From Candidatus Intricatilinea gracilis (GTDB lineage: Bacteria; Pseudomonadota; Gammaproteobacteria; Burkholderiales; Burkholderiaceae_C): a DNA stretch of 64,000 nt. How positions within the stretch are numbered: the first letter of the stretch is position 1; every line of letters starts with the position of its first letter. The DNA is taken from assembly GCA_016702605.1 (NCBI GenBank), contig JADJDQ010000021.1, positions 868,001 to 932,000 on the forward strand. Reading direction: 5' to 3'. Positions 40,661 to 49,492 of the stretch are shown here, one piece after another. Under the pieces are notes generated by a model, which was not told the DNA's origin, did not search any database, and worked only from the letters and a program-made list of their open reading frames with translations. Both the position numbers and the translations under genes were made by a program.

Positions 40661-41512
40661 ATGCAATTGTCGATGTGCGGACGAGGTCACCGAGCCGAAC
40701 CGTCGAACCGTGCGTCATCCCCGCACCCACCGTTCAGCCGGGTTGGTCGGTGGCACCCCTGGGCTTCGGCCACAGCGGGCAGTGCCCGCTTGCGCTTCTT
40801 TGCCCTGATGTTGCTTGTACTGCTGGGATGGGCATGGGTCGGTGCAAGGCCTGCCCAGGCCCATGTGCAGGACCGGCATCATGTGCATGCGGGTGCTCGT
40901 TCCGCTGCCACCGGCCCGAAGTTGCCCCAACGGATCGACCTGGCAAGAGCACAACGATCTTCACGTCTGATGGCCGACCAGGTGATGGCGGCGGCTGACG
41001 CGTCGGGTTTGCCGTTTGCAGTCGTCGACAAGGAAAGTGCGCTACTGAGCGTCTTCCGCGCCGATGGACGACTGGCCGGCAGCACCCCGGTGTTGCTGGG
41101 ACGTATGCCCGGGGACCTGGCCGCTCCAGGCGTCGGTGATCGTGCCCAGACCGGGCAGATGCGCAGCACCGATTACACGACACCCGCCGGGCGTTTCGCC
41201 GCCGAGCCTGGCCGCAACCGCAGCGGGGAGCCCATCATCTGGCTCGACTATGCCAACGCGTTGGCCATCCACCGCTTGCGTCCGGCACCTGCGGCTGAGC
41301 AACGTGCCCGCAGACTGGCGTCACCCTGGCCGAGTGATCACCGCATCACGGCGGGGTGTGTGGTGGTGCCGGTGGCATTTTTCGAAGGCGTGGTGCATCA
41401 GGTGCTGGGGCGCAGCCGATCTGTGGTGTATGTGCTGGGCCAGGACGGCCGAGCCAACCTGCCACTGCGCCTGCAGGTGCAGGCGCAAGCGGCCACACCG
41501 CCCAGCCCCTGA
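40661..41512 (+). CDS. L,D-transpeptidase-like protein 2
   Basis: About 283 residues; the start is uncertain (ATG 40661 or 40673; a GTG at 40634 is also open). A membrane/signal segment (FFALMLLVLLGWAWVGARPA) is followed by a domain parallel to the upstream paralogue: VVDKESALLSVFRADGRLAG, YTTPAGRFAAEPGRNRSGEP, IHRLRPA and HRITAGCVVVPVAFF. The Cys is kept, but the motif is TAGC rather than SHGC. The 276 bp upstream hold no other supported gene. It converges on the OmpA gene with 6 bp between stops. Confidence 0.8.
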   Translation: MQLSMCGRGHRAEPSNRASSPHPPFSRVGRWHPWASATAGSARLRFFALMLLVLLGWAWVGARPAQAHVQDRHHVHAGARSAATGPKLPQRIDLARAQRSSRLMADQVMAAADASGLPFAVVDKESALLSVFRADGRLAGSTPVLLGRMPGDLAAPGVGDRAQTGQMRSTDYTTPAGRFAAEPGRNRSGEPIIWLDYANALAIHRLRPAPAAEQRARRLASPWPSDHRITAGCVVVPVAFFEGVVHQVLGRSRSVVYVLGQDGRANLPLRLQVQAQAATPPSP

Positions 41513-41518
41513 TGGCAA

Positions 41519-42760
41519 TCAACGCTTGCCGGTCAGCTCGATCTCGACACGGCGATCGGCCTTGAGGCACTCGATCAACTGCGGACTGGCGACATCGCCC
41601 TTGCAGTCGCCAGGCTTGGTAATGGGCTGGGAGTCACTCTTGCCTGTGGCAGAGATCGAACCGGCGTCGAGCTTGCCATTGCGCACCAGATAGGACTTGA
41701 CGGCATCGGCGCGTTGCAGCGACAGCGACTGGTTGTACTCAGGCGTGCCGATGCGGTCGGTATGGCCTTCCACCGTGATCACGTCGTAGTGTGTGCCACT
41801 GATCTGCTGCGAGAAGTTGTTCAGCGCGATCTGGCCGGCTGGCTGCATGGTCGAGTTGTCGAAGGCGAACAAGGACTCGGCCTGGAAGCTCACGCGCTGG
41901 CGTGTCGGCGCTGCTGCCTGGACGGCCACGGGGGCGGCCACCACGGGTGGTGTCATCACCGCAGGTGCCACATCGGCGGGTGCTTGTGCAGTCTGCGCCG
42001 CCTGCTCGGCCACCACCTCGGTACTTGGTGGGATGGCGGTGGGTTGATAGTCCGGCGTGACCGACGATGTCTTCATCGCCGACGAGTTGCGTCCGAACGG
42101 GAACACCAGTGAAACCGAGAACACGTTGATGTTGGCCCGGCCGCTGACACCGTCATTGATGCGGTAGGTCTCGGCTTCACCACGCATGAACACCGCTGGT
42201 GTGAAGGCATATTGCAGGCCCGCGCCGTACTTGTAGCTGGTCTCGCGTTTGCCGGTGCCCGGGTTGTTGATCAGTGCGGCCGAGCCGGTGCTGCTGAAGT
42301 CCGAGCTGGCCTTGGCATGTTGCAGACCCAGGCGGGCGAAGGCGGCGAAACGATCGGTGATGGGCCAGGTGCCCACACCGTCGATGTTGACGCCCTGGAT
42401 CTTCTTCTTGCTGCGCAATTCGCCAGGCTCGGCCAGGGCATTGGTTGTAGTCGTCACGAAGCCGAACTTGCCCAGATGGAAGTAGCCACCTTCGATTGCC
42501 ATGAAGCGATTGAACTGATAACCACCGAACAGCTTGTAGGCGGTGTCCTTGTCGTTGCGGTTGATGTCGACCTGGGTCACCGGTGGGACTGCGCCGCCGA
42601 GCAGGGTGTCGGACATGCGTTGCTGGTCGAGCTTGGACTTGGACTGGCCCAGCCCGAAGCCGCCGTAGTAGTAGGGGATGTCCTGAGCCAGCACTGGCGC
42701 GGCTGCCAGTGAAGCCAGTACGGCGAGGCTCAGCATGGTCAACGAAGGGTGTCTGGTCAT
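41519..42760 (-). CDS. OmpA-family outer-membrane porin
   Basis: 413 residues. Signal peptide (SLAVLASLAAAPVLAQ), an eight-stranded barrel at ~22-205 (YYYGGFGLGQSKSKL, YKLFGGYQFNRFMAIEGGYF, ending SVSLVFPFG with a terminal aromatic), a Pro/Ala-rich linker, and an OmpA-C peptidoglycan-binding domain at ~290-410 (ITVEGHTDRIGTPEYNQSLS, ADRRVEIELTG). A Cys pair (GDCKG, IECLKADRR) near the C-terminus is as in many betaproteobacterial OmpA proteins. It anchors the outer membrane to the wall. Confidence 0.92.
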   Translation of the reverse strand: MTRHPSLTMLSLAVLASLAAAPVLAQDIPYYYGGFGLGQSKSKLDQQRMSDTLLGGAVPPVTQVDINRNDKDTAYKLFGGYQFNRFMAIEGGYFHLGKFGFVTTTTNALAEPGELRSKKKIQGVNIDGVGTWPITDRFAAFARLGLQHAKASSDFSSTGSAALINNPGTGKRETSYKYGAGLQYAFTPAVFMRGEAETYRINDGVSGRANINVFSVSLVFPFGRNSSAMKTSSVTPDYQPTAIPPSTEVVAEQAAQTAQAPADVAPAVMTPPVVAAPVAVQAAAPTRQRVSFQAESLFAFDNSTMQPAGQIALNNFSQQISGTHYDVITVEGHTDRIGTPEYNQSLSLQRADAVKSYLVRNGKLDAGSISATGKSDSQPITKPGDCKGDVASPQLIECLKADRRVEIELTGKR

Positions 42761-42927
42761 TTTGTTCTCTCGGTTTGTTGCAGGAAATATTCGACGCAGC
42801 GTGGTTGTACTTTCAGCCCACACGCTGGTCTGTGCGGTGGGCTACCGATGCAGAGGTACTCGAGCGGGGCGCCCGGTGTGATCGCTGGCGCACAGACGTT
42901 GCGTGCGAGGCCCCACACAGTGCGGGC

Positions 42928-43962
42928 ATGTCACTACTCTCCAATCCACAACGTTTGCCCCCACCCCCGCCGCCCATGGTGACCAACCCTGGCGCGACCG
43001 GTTTGCCTGCGATAGACCCGGGATGGCCTGCACCAGGTCCGGCACTGCGCCGGACCACGCCCGAGGTGGTCACCAGCAGTCGCTGCCGTATCGACCTGCA
43101 CATCGAGCTCAACTACGACATCGTCTCGCCGGAGGTCGACTTCATCCTCAACATCCACGCGGCGCAGACCGCGAGTCAGACCATCGTGAACGAACGCCTG
43201 GCCGTGAGTCAGCCCGGCGACTGCCAGGTCTGGACCGAACCCGCGACTGGCAATCGCACCATGCGGCTGACGGCATCGACAGGTGTACTGAGGATCGACT
43301 ACGACCTCGTCGTCGACATGAAGCATCGACTCGATGACCCGATGTCCCTGGCCGAAGTGCCGGTGCGCCAGTTGCCGCCCGAAGTGCTGACCTATCTCTA
43401 TCCGAGTCGTTATTGCCAGAGCGACCGACTGCTGGCACTGGCCACTGCCGAGTTCGGCCATCTGCCACGCGGCTATCTGCGAGCCGTGGCCATACGCGAC
43501 TGGGTCAATGCCAAGGTGCGATTCATGTCGGCATCGTCGAACTCGAACACCTCGGCCATCGATACGTTGATCGAACGTGTCGGTGTCTGCCGCGACTTCG
43601 CCCATCTGATGATCGCCCTGTGCCGCGCGTCCAACATCCCGGCGCGTTTTGCCACGGGTACCGACTACGGCGCCGATCCTGCCCTCGGGCCGCCCGACTT
43701 CCAGGCCTATGTCGAGGTGTACGTCGGCTCACGCTGGTACATCTTCGACCCGTCCGGCACAGCCATCCCGATGGGCTTCGTGCGTTTCGCCACCGGCCGT
43801 GATGCAGCCGACGTGGCCTTCGCGACCATCTTCGGCAGCGTGCGTTCACGTGCGCCGGTGATCCGCACCGAGGCTTTGGACGATGCCTCGCGCGGCTTCG
43901 TGCTGCCACATCACGATCGACACGCACTGTCGACCGATTCAGGCCCGCCGCGCCGGGTGTGA
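42928..43962 (+). CDS. Transglutaminase-like protein
   Basis: 344 residues with no signal peptide. Residues ~50-190 form the bacterial transglutaminase-like N-terminal beta region (CRIDLHIELNYDIVSPEVDF). The catalytic core at ~200-290 shows Cys in RVGVCRDFAHLMIALCRA, then His/Tyr-Val (FQAYVEVYVGSRWYIFDPSG), where the usual AWAEVY/H position is AYVEVY, so the triad His is altered; Asp lies in FDPSG. Members act as cysteine proteases or amidases. The Pro-rich N-terminus (LPPPPPPMV) is unusual. Confidence 0.82.
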   Translation: MSLLSNPQRLPPPPPPMVTNPGATGLPAIDPGWPAPGPALRRTTPEVVTSSRCRIDLHIELNYDIVSPEVDFILNIHAAQTASQTIVNERLAVSQPGDCQVWTEPATGNRTMRLTASTGVLRIDYDLVVDMKHRLDDPMSLAEVPVRQLPPEVLTYLYPSRYCQSDRLLALATAEFGHLPRGYLRAVAIRDWVNAKVRFMSASSNSNTSAIDTLIERVGVCRDFAHLMIALCRASNIPARFATGTDYGADPALGPPDFQAYVEVYVGSRWYIFDPSGTAIPMGFVRFATGRDAADVAFATIFGSVRSRAPVIRTEALDDASRGFVLPHHDRHALSTDSGPPRRV

Positions 43963-44020
43963 TCGCCTGACACGGCTCGACAGCACCTCGCATCCGGCGC
44001 CGCTCGTTGTGATCTAATTG

Positions 44021-44046
44021 CGTCATCAGCTAAATAGCTAATGACG
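44021..44046. promoter_or_regulatory. Inverted repeat in an AT-rich promoter region
   Basis: CGTCATCAGCT - AAAT - AGCTAATGACG: two 11-base arms matching at 10 positions around a 4-base centre, in the only clearly AT-rich stretch of the 155-bp gap before the AhpD-like gene. It is more likely an operator dyad than a terminator because no T-run follows. Confidence 0.5.
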
Positions 44047-44117
44047 GATCTGATCCAGACGAGGTCCAGCAATTCGTCCGCGAGGTCGCCCGTCGGAGCA
44101 TCCACAGGCGAGTGTCC

Positions 44118-44483
44118 ATGACCGAAACCAGCAACAAGTACCGCGACCTGACCCAGTCCATTTCGGCCGGGTTGTCGACCCTGCGCACGAGCGCACCCGA
44201 GGTCATGAAGAGCTTCAGCGATCTGGGGCGCGCCGCGACGGCCAGTGGTGTGATCGATGCCAAGACCAAGGAACTGATCGCCCTGGCGCTGAGCGTCGCA
44301 GCGCGGTGTGATCCCTGCATCGGCTTTCATGCCAAGGCACTCGTCAAGCTCGGTGCCACCCGGCAAGAGGTGGACGAAACCCTGGGCATCACCACCTACA
44401 TGGGTGGCGGGCCCTCGGTGATGTACGCCGCCAATGCGGTGGCCGCCTTCGACGAGTTTGCGCGTGCTGCGGCGCTGAAGTAG
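44118..44483 (+). CDS. Carboxymuconolactone decarboxylase / AhpD-like protein
   Basis: 121 residues with the AhpD-type active site CDPCIGFH (Cys64, Cys67, His71), so a thiol peroxidase or alkylhydroperoxidase-like role is likely rather than muconolactone decarboxylation. Core helices read KTKELIALALSVAARCDPCI and GATRQEVDETLGITTYMGGG. A palindromic site lies about 70 bp upstream. It is followed 6 bp later by the alpha/beta hydrolase, suggesting co-expression. It ends with TAG. Confidence 0.9.
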   Translation: MTETSNKYRDLTQSISAGLSTLRTSAPEVMKSFSDLGRAATASGVIDAKTKELIALALSVAARCDPCIGFHAKALVKLGATRQEVDETLGITTYMGGGPSVMYAANAVAAFDEFARAAALK

Positions 44484-44489
44484 CCCGCC

Positions 44490-45389
44490 GTGTTCGTCGC
44501 CTGCGCCTCGGCCCTGGGCGGCGCGTGGGCGCTGCACACACTGGCGCACCACGCCATCCTCAGAGGGCTGCGCGCCCCGCGGCTCGACCATGAGCAGGGT
44601 CCGGCCGATTTGGGGTATTCATCCGACCAGGTGCGTGAGGTCCACATGGCCGGGCCCGGCGGCCGGCAATTGTTTGCCTGGCTGGTGTTGCCGCCGCAGG
44701 CCACAGGCCGGCAGGTGCCAGCGGTGCTGGTAATGCATGGCTGGGGCGCCAATGCCGCCATGATGTGGCCGGTGGTTCGACCCCTGCATCAGGCCGGCTT
44801 CGCCGTGTTGTTGATGGACGCGCGTTGCCACGGGCGCAGCGACGACGAAGCCTTCACCTCGATGCCGCGTTTTGCGCAGGACATCGCCGCAGGCCTGGCC
44901 TGGTTGCGCCAGCAGCCCGGCGTTGCACCCGACCGCATCGCGTTGCTGGGGCACTCGGTCGGTGCCGCCGCCGCCTTGCTGCATGCGTCAGGTCGGCACG
45001 ACGTGCGCGCCGTCATCAGCCTGTCGGCCTTTGCCCATCCGCGCGAGGTGATGCGCCGCTTCATGGCCGACAAACGTGTGCCTTACCCCGTGCTGGGCTG
45101 GTACGTCTTGCGCCACGTGTAGCATGTCATCGGTGTGTCGTTCGACGACATCGCACCGGTCCACACCGTGACCCGTGTGTTGTGCCCCGTGCTGCTGGTT
45201 CATGGCCGACACGACCCGGTCGTGCCGGTCGATGACGCCCACCGACTGCTCGCTGCCAATGACCGTGCCAGGCTCCTGCTGGTGGACGGCGACCACGATC
45301 TGCGTGCAGCATTGACGCCTCATGTCGACACCCTGGTCGACCTTCTACTCGAGGCCTGTGCCGATGCCGAGCCGCTGGGTGCGCATTGA
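44490..45389 (+). pseudogene. Alpha/beta hydrolase interrupted by an in-frame TAG
   Basis: A 299-codon frame from GTG at 44490 with TAG at 45120-45122 (codon 211). The frame resumes without shift as HVIGVSFDDIAPVHTVTRV. The nucleophile Ser lies in GHSVGAA near residue 156, before the stop. The acid Asp (GRHDPVV, near 242) and His (DGDHD, near 269) come after it, so the short product would be inactive. There is an N-terminal hydrophobic segment, and an oxyanion region HGWGANAAM. The single-base change (for example from GAG or CAG) is recent, a sequencing error, or read through. The last 45 bp overlap the convergent MFS gene. Confidence 0.8.
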
Positions 45390-46547
45390 CGCCCGTTGGT
45401 GCAAGGCCAGCCAGATCAGTCCTGCGCCGAGCAGGCAGAGCGGCGCGAGAGATCCCAGATTCATCGCGTTCCAGCCACCTGTGGTCACGAGTGCACCCGA
45501 GCCCAGCGCCGTGAAGGTCATGGTGGTGTAGACGCAGAAGTCCACCGCCGCCTGGGCGGTCGTGCGTTCCTCGGGCCGATAGGCCTGGGTGGCCAGCGTG
45601 GTGCCGCCGATGAAGAGAAAGTTCCAGCCCACGCCCAGCGTGACGAGTGCGGCCATGAAGTGCATCAGGTCCACACCCGACAGCGCGATCAGCACACAGA
45701 CCACGTTGAGCGCCAGGCCAGCAGCCATCACGGGCAGGGCTCCCACACGTTTGATCAGGTTGCCGGTAAAGAAGCTCGGCAAATACATGCCCACCACATG
45801 CCATTCGAGCACCAGGGCTGCCGACGAGAACGGCAGTGAACACTGGTCCATGGCGATGGGGGTGGCAGCCATCAGCAGGTTCATCACGCCGTAGCCCAGG
45901 GCACAACCCATCACCGCGACGATGAAGACCGGTTGGCGCACGATCTCGCGCAGCGGCCGACCCTGTGGAGCAGTCGGGTCGCTGCTGACGATGGACGGAA
46001 AGTCGATGCGCGCCATGAGCAACAGTGCCAGCAAGGCGATACCCACCAGCGCGAGATAGGCACCGGCGAAGGGCTGGGACAGGCTGTCGCGCGCCGCCAC
46101 GGCCAGGTTCGGTCCGACCAGTGCACCCATGATGCCGCCGGCCAGCACCCAGGAGATGGCTTTCTCCTTCATGCCCGGTTCGACAAGTTCGGTCGCCGCA
46201 AAGCGGTAGAGCGAGGCATTGGCGTTGTAGTAGCCGGCCAGCAAGGTGGCGGCATTGAGCAACGCGAAGTTGCGCGTCATGGCAGCCCAGGCGCACAGGC
46301 CCGAGGCCAGCATGGCCACGAGCAGGCCGAGCTGAAAGGTGCGCCTTCGTCCCCAGCGCCGCTGATGTCGCGCCACCAGTGGCGCAGCCAGTGCCCCACC
46401 TGCCACGTAGCCCGCCACCGGCAGTGTGGCCATCCAGGCCTGCGGCGCCAGGCTCAGGCCCACCAGGCCATTGATGGCGATGAAGGTGACGTTGTTCGAC
46501 AGGAACAGGCCCTGACACAGGGCCAGCAGCAGCAGGTTTGGGTTCAT
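45345..46547 (-). CDS. MFS transporter
   Basis: About 400 residues with 12 predicted membrane helices and the MFS loop motif RHQRRWGRRRTFQLGLLVAM between helices 2 and 3. N-terminal LLLLALCQGLFLSNNVTFIA and C-terminal YRPEERTTAQAAVDFCVYTT fit a small MFS subfamily of unknown substrate. ATG at 46547 is preferred over GTG at 46568. It follows the FadL gene by 117 bp with a strong hairpin between, so it is probably a separate unit. Confidence 0.88.
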   Translation of the reverse strand: MNPNLLLLALCQGLFLSNNVTFIAINGLVGLSLAPQAWMATLPVAGYVAGGALAAPLVARHQRRWGRRRTFQLGLLVAMLASGLCAWAAMTRNFALLNAATLLAGYYNANASLYRFAATELVEPGMKEKAISWVLAGGIMGALVGPNLAVAARDSLSQPFAGAYLALVGIALLALLLMARIDFPSIVSSDPTAPQGRPLREIVRQPVFIVAVMGCALGYGVMNLLMAATPIAMDQCSLPFSSAALVLEWHVVGMYLPSFFTGNLIKRVGALPVMAAGLALNVVCVLIALSGVDLMHFMAALVTLGVGWNFLFIGGTTLATQAYRPEERTTAQAAVDFCVYTTMTFTALGSGALVTTGGWNAMNLGSLAPLCLLGAGLIWLALHQRASMRTQRLGIGTGLE

Positions 46548-46589
46548 GAGGGACTGACTGATCGGCACACGATGGGCACTCTGGCCCGG

Positions 46590-46619
46590 GCGCGCTGCAA
46601 GTCGATACTTGCGGCGCGC
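46590..46619 (-). terminator. Hairpin between fadL-type and MFS genes
   Basis: GCGCGCTGCAAGT - CGAT - ACTTGCGGCGCGC: 13-base arms with one mismatch and a 4-base loop. On the minus strand it lies 45 bp after the FadL stop and would end or attenuate the soe operon transcript. No T-run is present. Confidence 0.5.
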
Positions 46620-46664
46620 CGGGCCGGATCGACCAGGCAGTTCGCGACGGTTGGGTCAGTATTG

Positions 46665-47960
46665 TCAGTACTTCCAGGCCCAGGCCAGTCCGAAGGACGA
46701 CTGCTTCATGCCGATGGTTTCGGTGCTGGGCGGGAAGCCCGGAAAGTTGCCCAGCAGTGAAGCACCGCTGACGCTGCTGCGCGGGGCCACCATGTAGGCG
46801 CCACTGAACTCGCTGGTGGGTGACACCGCCCAGGTCCAGCCCATCGTGTAGTGGGTTGTCATGACACCCGGGGCCAGGATGTTGAAGGTCACGTCGCTCG
46901 ATGCGATCGGGTTCTGGCCCTTGTTGTAGCCGGCGCGTACGGCCAGGGCGTTGGTGGCCTGCCACTGCACACCCAGCTTGACGACATTGATGTCGTGCCA
47001 GCCGAAGCCCGGGCCGTTGGCCGAGCCAAGCTGCGCCGGCACGGCACCGGCATTGCCGACCGAGGCCACTTCGCTGTAGTTGATGCGGTTCACGTCGAGC
47101 GCGATCGTCAGGCCGGACATGGGCGTCACGCCGATGCCCAGGCCGAAGTTCGACGGGATGTCGAAGCTGCCCTGTTCGGCGAACAGGCCCTTGTATTTGT
47201 CGAACTTGCCCATGTGCAGGCGGGTCGAATAACTCGCGCCCAGGGTGACCACACTGCCCAGCCGGCCCTGCCAGCCCAGCCGCATGCCCACACCGGTGGA
47301 GCTGTCGTAGCCATTGTTGGTGACGCTGCCAGGTGCTTCGGACTGTTGTGCGTTGTCGAAGGCCTGCAGGCCCTCGGCCTTGAAACGCTGGTAACCCACC
47401 AGCAGCGACGCACCCAGGGCGTGGGACTCGTTGAGCTTCAAGGCGTAGGTGGGTGCGAACATGAGCTGCATCATGTCGACGCCCAGGCGACCGCTGCCGC
47501 ACAGGATGTTGTTGCCGGTCGGGCTGCCGCAGTTGAAGCTGCCTTGCGGGTAGTCGGTGTTGAGGCCACCATTGCCGTAGACCGTCAGGCCGATCGACTG
47601 GTCGGCGCCCAGCATGCGGTTGTAGCCCAGTTCGGGCACGTAAAAGCTGGTCTTGTCGCTTTCGACCTTGCCGTCCAGCGGGCTGCCGGTGCCGGTGCGT
47701 TCGGCGTCACGCTTGGGCATGAAGAGGTCGACACCCAGGTCCAGGCGTGAACCGGCGAACACCATGCTGGCCGGGTTGTTGGCACCGCCGAAGGCATCCT
47801 GACTCATGGCCTGCGAGGCGCCGCCCATGCCCTTGGCCTTGAGGCCGTAGCCGTGGGCGAAGTAGCCGTTGGTGGCCATGGCTGGTCCGGCTGCGGCAAG
47901 CAGCACCGCCATGGGCAGCAGACCGAGTTTGAAAGAGTGGCGAAGGGTCGTGTGGTTCAT
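46665..47960 (-). CDS. FadL/OmpP1-type outer-membrane channel
   Basis: 431 residues: signal peptide (LLPMAVLLAAAGPAMA) and the OmpP1/FadL N-terminal signature TNGYFAHGYGLKAKGMGGAS with AFGGANNPASM, then a 14-strand barrel ending in Tyr (SFGLAWAWKY). FadL proteins bring hydrophobic substrates across the outer membrane. AGGAG precedes the ATG. It is the last gene of the run starting at soeA, 43 bp after the Rieske fusion gene, so a role in sulfur or hydrophobic-compound uptake is possible but is inference only. Confidence 0.88.
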   Translation of the reverse strand: MNHTTLRHSFKLGLLPMAVLLAAAGPAMATNGYFAHGYGLKAKGMGGASQAMSQDAFGGANNPASMVFAGSRLDLGVDLFMPKRDAERTGTGSPLDGKVESDKTSFYVPELGYNRMLGADQSIGLTVYGNGGLNTDYPQGSFNCGSPTGNNILCGSGRLGVDMMQLMFAPTYALKLNESHALGASLLVGYQRFKAEGLQAFDNAQQSEAPGSVTNNGYDSSTGVGMRLGWQGRLGSVVTLGASYSTRLHMGKFDKYKGLFAEQGSFDIPSNFGLGIGVTPMSGLTIALDVNRINYSEVASVGNAGAVPAQLGSANGPGFGWHDINVVKLGVQWQATNALAVRAGYNKGQNPIASSDVTFNILAPGVMTTHYTMGWTWAVSPTSEFSGAYMVAPRSSVSGASLLGNFPGFPPSTETIGMKQSSFGLAWAWKY

Positions 47961-48003
47961 GGTGTTGTCTCCTGTGTGTATCGGTCTCGGGTTCTTCTTG
48001 TCT

Positions 48004-48630
48004 TCACCAGCGTGCCTGCAGGCGGCCATCGACCACCTGGCTGGGCCAGCGTTTGAGGGGGCTGTTGCCCTTCTTGATGCAGTCGCCGCTGCGCAGGTCG
48101 AAGGCCCAGTCGTGTTTGGGGCAGGTCAGGGTGCAGCCTTCTAGTGCCAGGTGCGGGATGTCGGTGGTCTGGTGCGGGCAGCGGCTGTCGTAGACCTGCC
48201 AGCCCTCTTCGCCCAGGCGAACGAACACCGACCGGCCATCACTGTCGACGCGCCGTATCTCGCCGGGGGCGACCCCGTCGATGGCCATCAGGTCATGCCA
48301 CTGGGACTCACCACCCAGGGCCCCGGGATCGAACTCGGGCAGCTCCATGTCCAGGATGATGTCGACCGCCCACACGATCTTGGCCAGACCCAGCGTAGGA
48401 AACGCCATCAGCAGCGCGTCCAGCACCTCCATGGGTGTGCAGCCATTGCGCAAGGCGCGACCCAGGTATTGGCGAAAGCCGCGCTCGGTTTGTGAATGCA
48501 CCTTGTTGACCACCGAGATCAGGTCGCGGGTCTTGGGGTCGAGGTGTTTTCCGCAGTTCTTGAGAAAGGCAAAGTAGTGGCCCACCGCATCGGGCCGGGC
48601 CTTGACGAGATAGGTCAGTGCGTCACTCAT
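48004..48630 (-). CDS. Carboxymuconolactone-decarboxylase / Rieske [2Fe-2S] fusion protein
   Basis: 208 residues, no signal. Residues ~10-100 form an AhpD/CMD fold (DPKTRDLISVVNKVHSQTER, RNGCTPMEVLDALLMAFPTL), but the usual CxxC is missing, so it is not a standard peroxidase. Residues ~110-208 are a Rieske domain with complete ligands: Cys151-Pro-His153 and Cys170-Pro-Lys-His173, in DSRCPHQTTD and TCPKHDWAF. The fusion would place a [2Fe-2S] electron carrier on a small helical trimer-type protein. It lies 22 bp after the Usp gene within the soe operon. Confidence 0.87.
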   Translation of the reverse strand: MSDALTYLVKARPDAVGHYFAFLKNCGKHLDPKTRDLISVVNKVHSQTERGFRQYLGRALRNGCTPMEVLDALLMAFPTLGLAKIVWAVDIILDMELPEFDPGALGGESQWHDLMAIDGVAPGEIRRVDSDGRSVFVRLGEEGWQVYDSRCPHQTTDIPHLALEGCTLTCPKHDWAFDLRSGDCIKKGNSPLKRWPSQVVDGRLQARW

Positions 48631-48652
48631 GGCGTCTCGCTCGTGTCGTGGA

Positions 48653-49489
48653 TCAGGTCGATGGGTGCTTGGGCACGTGGATCAGCACCGGGCAGTCGGA
48701 CAGTCCGATCACCTTCTGTGCGGTGCCGCCGACCCAGGCCTGCAGGATGTTGTCGTCGCCGTGACGGCCGATCAGCAGCAGGTCGGCGCCGCAGTCCTGT
48801 GTGGCAGCCAGCAGTTGCTGATAGGGCCGGCCGAAGCGCAACTCGGCGTCGACCCGCACACCCATCTGGCTGGCCGTGGCCGTTGCCGCCGACAGGGTTG
48901 CTTCGGCAGGCAGGCAGCTCGATTCGTCGGGTGCCACGCACAGGATGCGCAGGGTCAGGTCGCGTTCGCGCGCCAGCGCAACGGCATGGGTGAGCAGGCT
49001 GGTGTCCTTGCAGCGCGGGTCGATGCCCACCAGCACCGCCTTGCTCCACGGGCGCGCACCCGGCGGGGCGATGAGTACGCTGCAAGGCGCGTGGGCCACG
49101 ACCCGGCTGACCATCTCGCCCACCAGCAGGCGGGCCAGCAGGCCGCGCTGGCCACGGCGACGGATCACGATGAGGTCGTTGGCCAAGGCCCCTGCGGCGT
49201 CGACCACCAACTCGTGCAACTCCGGGCCGCTGGGCGACGTCACCTGCACCGACACGCCCGCGGCACGCGCGTCGGCCAGCAACAGGTTGCGGCGATGCGC
49301 GGCCAGCGCTTCGGCGCGTGCAGCGAGTGCCGGTGCCACTTGTTCGAACTCGGCGTTGCTCACCATGGGCAGCACCACGTCGAGCGGCAGCTTGTCGCGC
49401 AGTGCCAGGGCAAAGGCCAGATCACGCGCCGGCACATCGTGCTCGGTCTGTTCGGTCACCAGCAACAGCCGGGTGTGGGTCGTTGTCAT
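48653..49489 (-). CDS. Universal stress protein, tandem UspA domains
   Basis: 278 residues built from two Usp-like halves. The C-terminal half carries a G-2x-G-9x-G type ATP-site remnant (LLIGRHGDDNILQAWVGGTA) and ends VLIHVPKH. The N-terminal half has VIRRRGQRGLLARLLVGEMV and CSVLIAPP. Such double Usp proteins bind ATP and help under respiratory or redox stress. It lies 3 bp after the four-TM gene, in the same run as soeABC. Confidence 0.87.
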   Translation of the reverse strand: MTTTHTRLLLVTEQTEHDVPARDLAFALALRDKLPLDVVLPMVSNAEFEQVAPALAARAEALAAHRRNLLLADARAAGVSVQVTSPSGPELHELVVDAAGALANDLIVIRRRGQRGLLARLLVGEMVSRVVAHAPCSVLIAPPGARPWSKAVLVGIDPRCKDTSLLTHAVALARERDLTLRILCVAPDESSCLPAEATLSAATATASQMGVRVDAELRFGRPYQQLLAATQDCGADLLLIGRHGDDNILQAWVGGTAQKVIGLSDCPVLIHVPKHPST

Positions 49490-49492
49490 TGC

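Noticed and set aside
45127..47502. 791-codon open frame on the minus strand
   Set aside because: It runs in a different frame through the MFS and FadL genes, both of which have clear families; its translation is Arg/Gly/His-rich without motifs.
48004..48630. Plain AhpD-like peroxidase
   Set aside because: The CxxC active site is absent and the C-terminal half has complete Rieske ligands.
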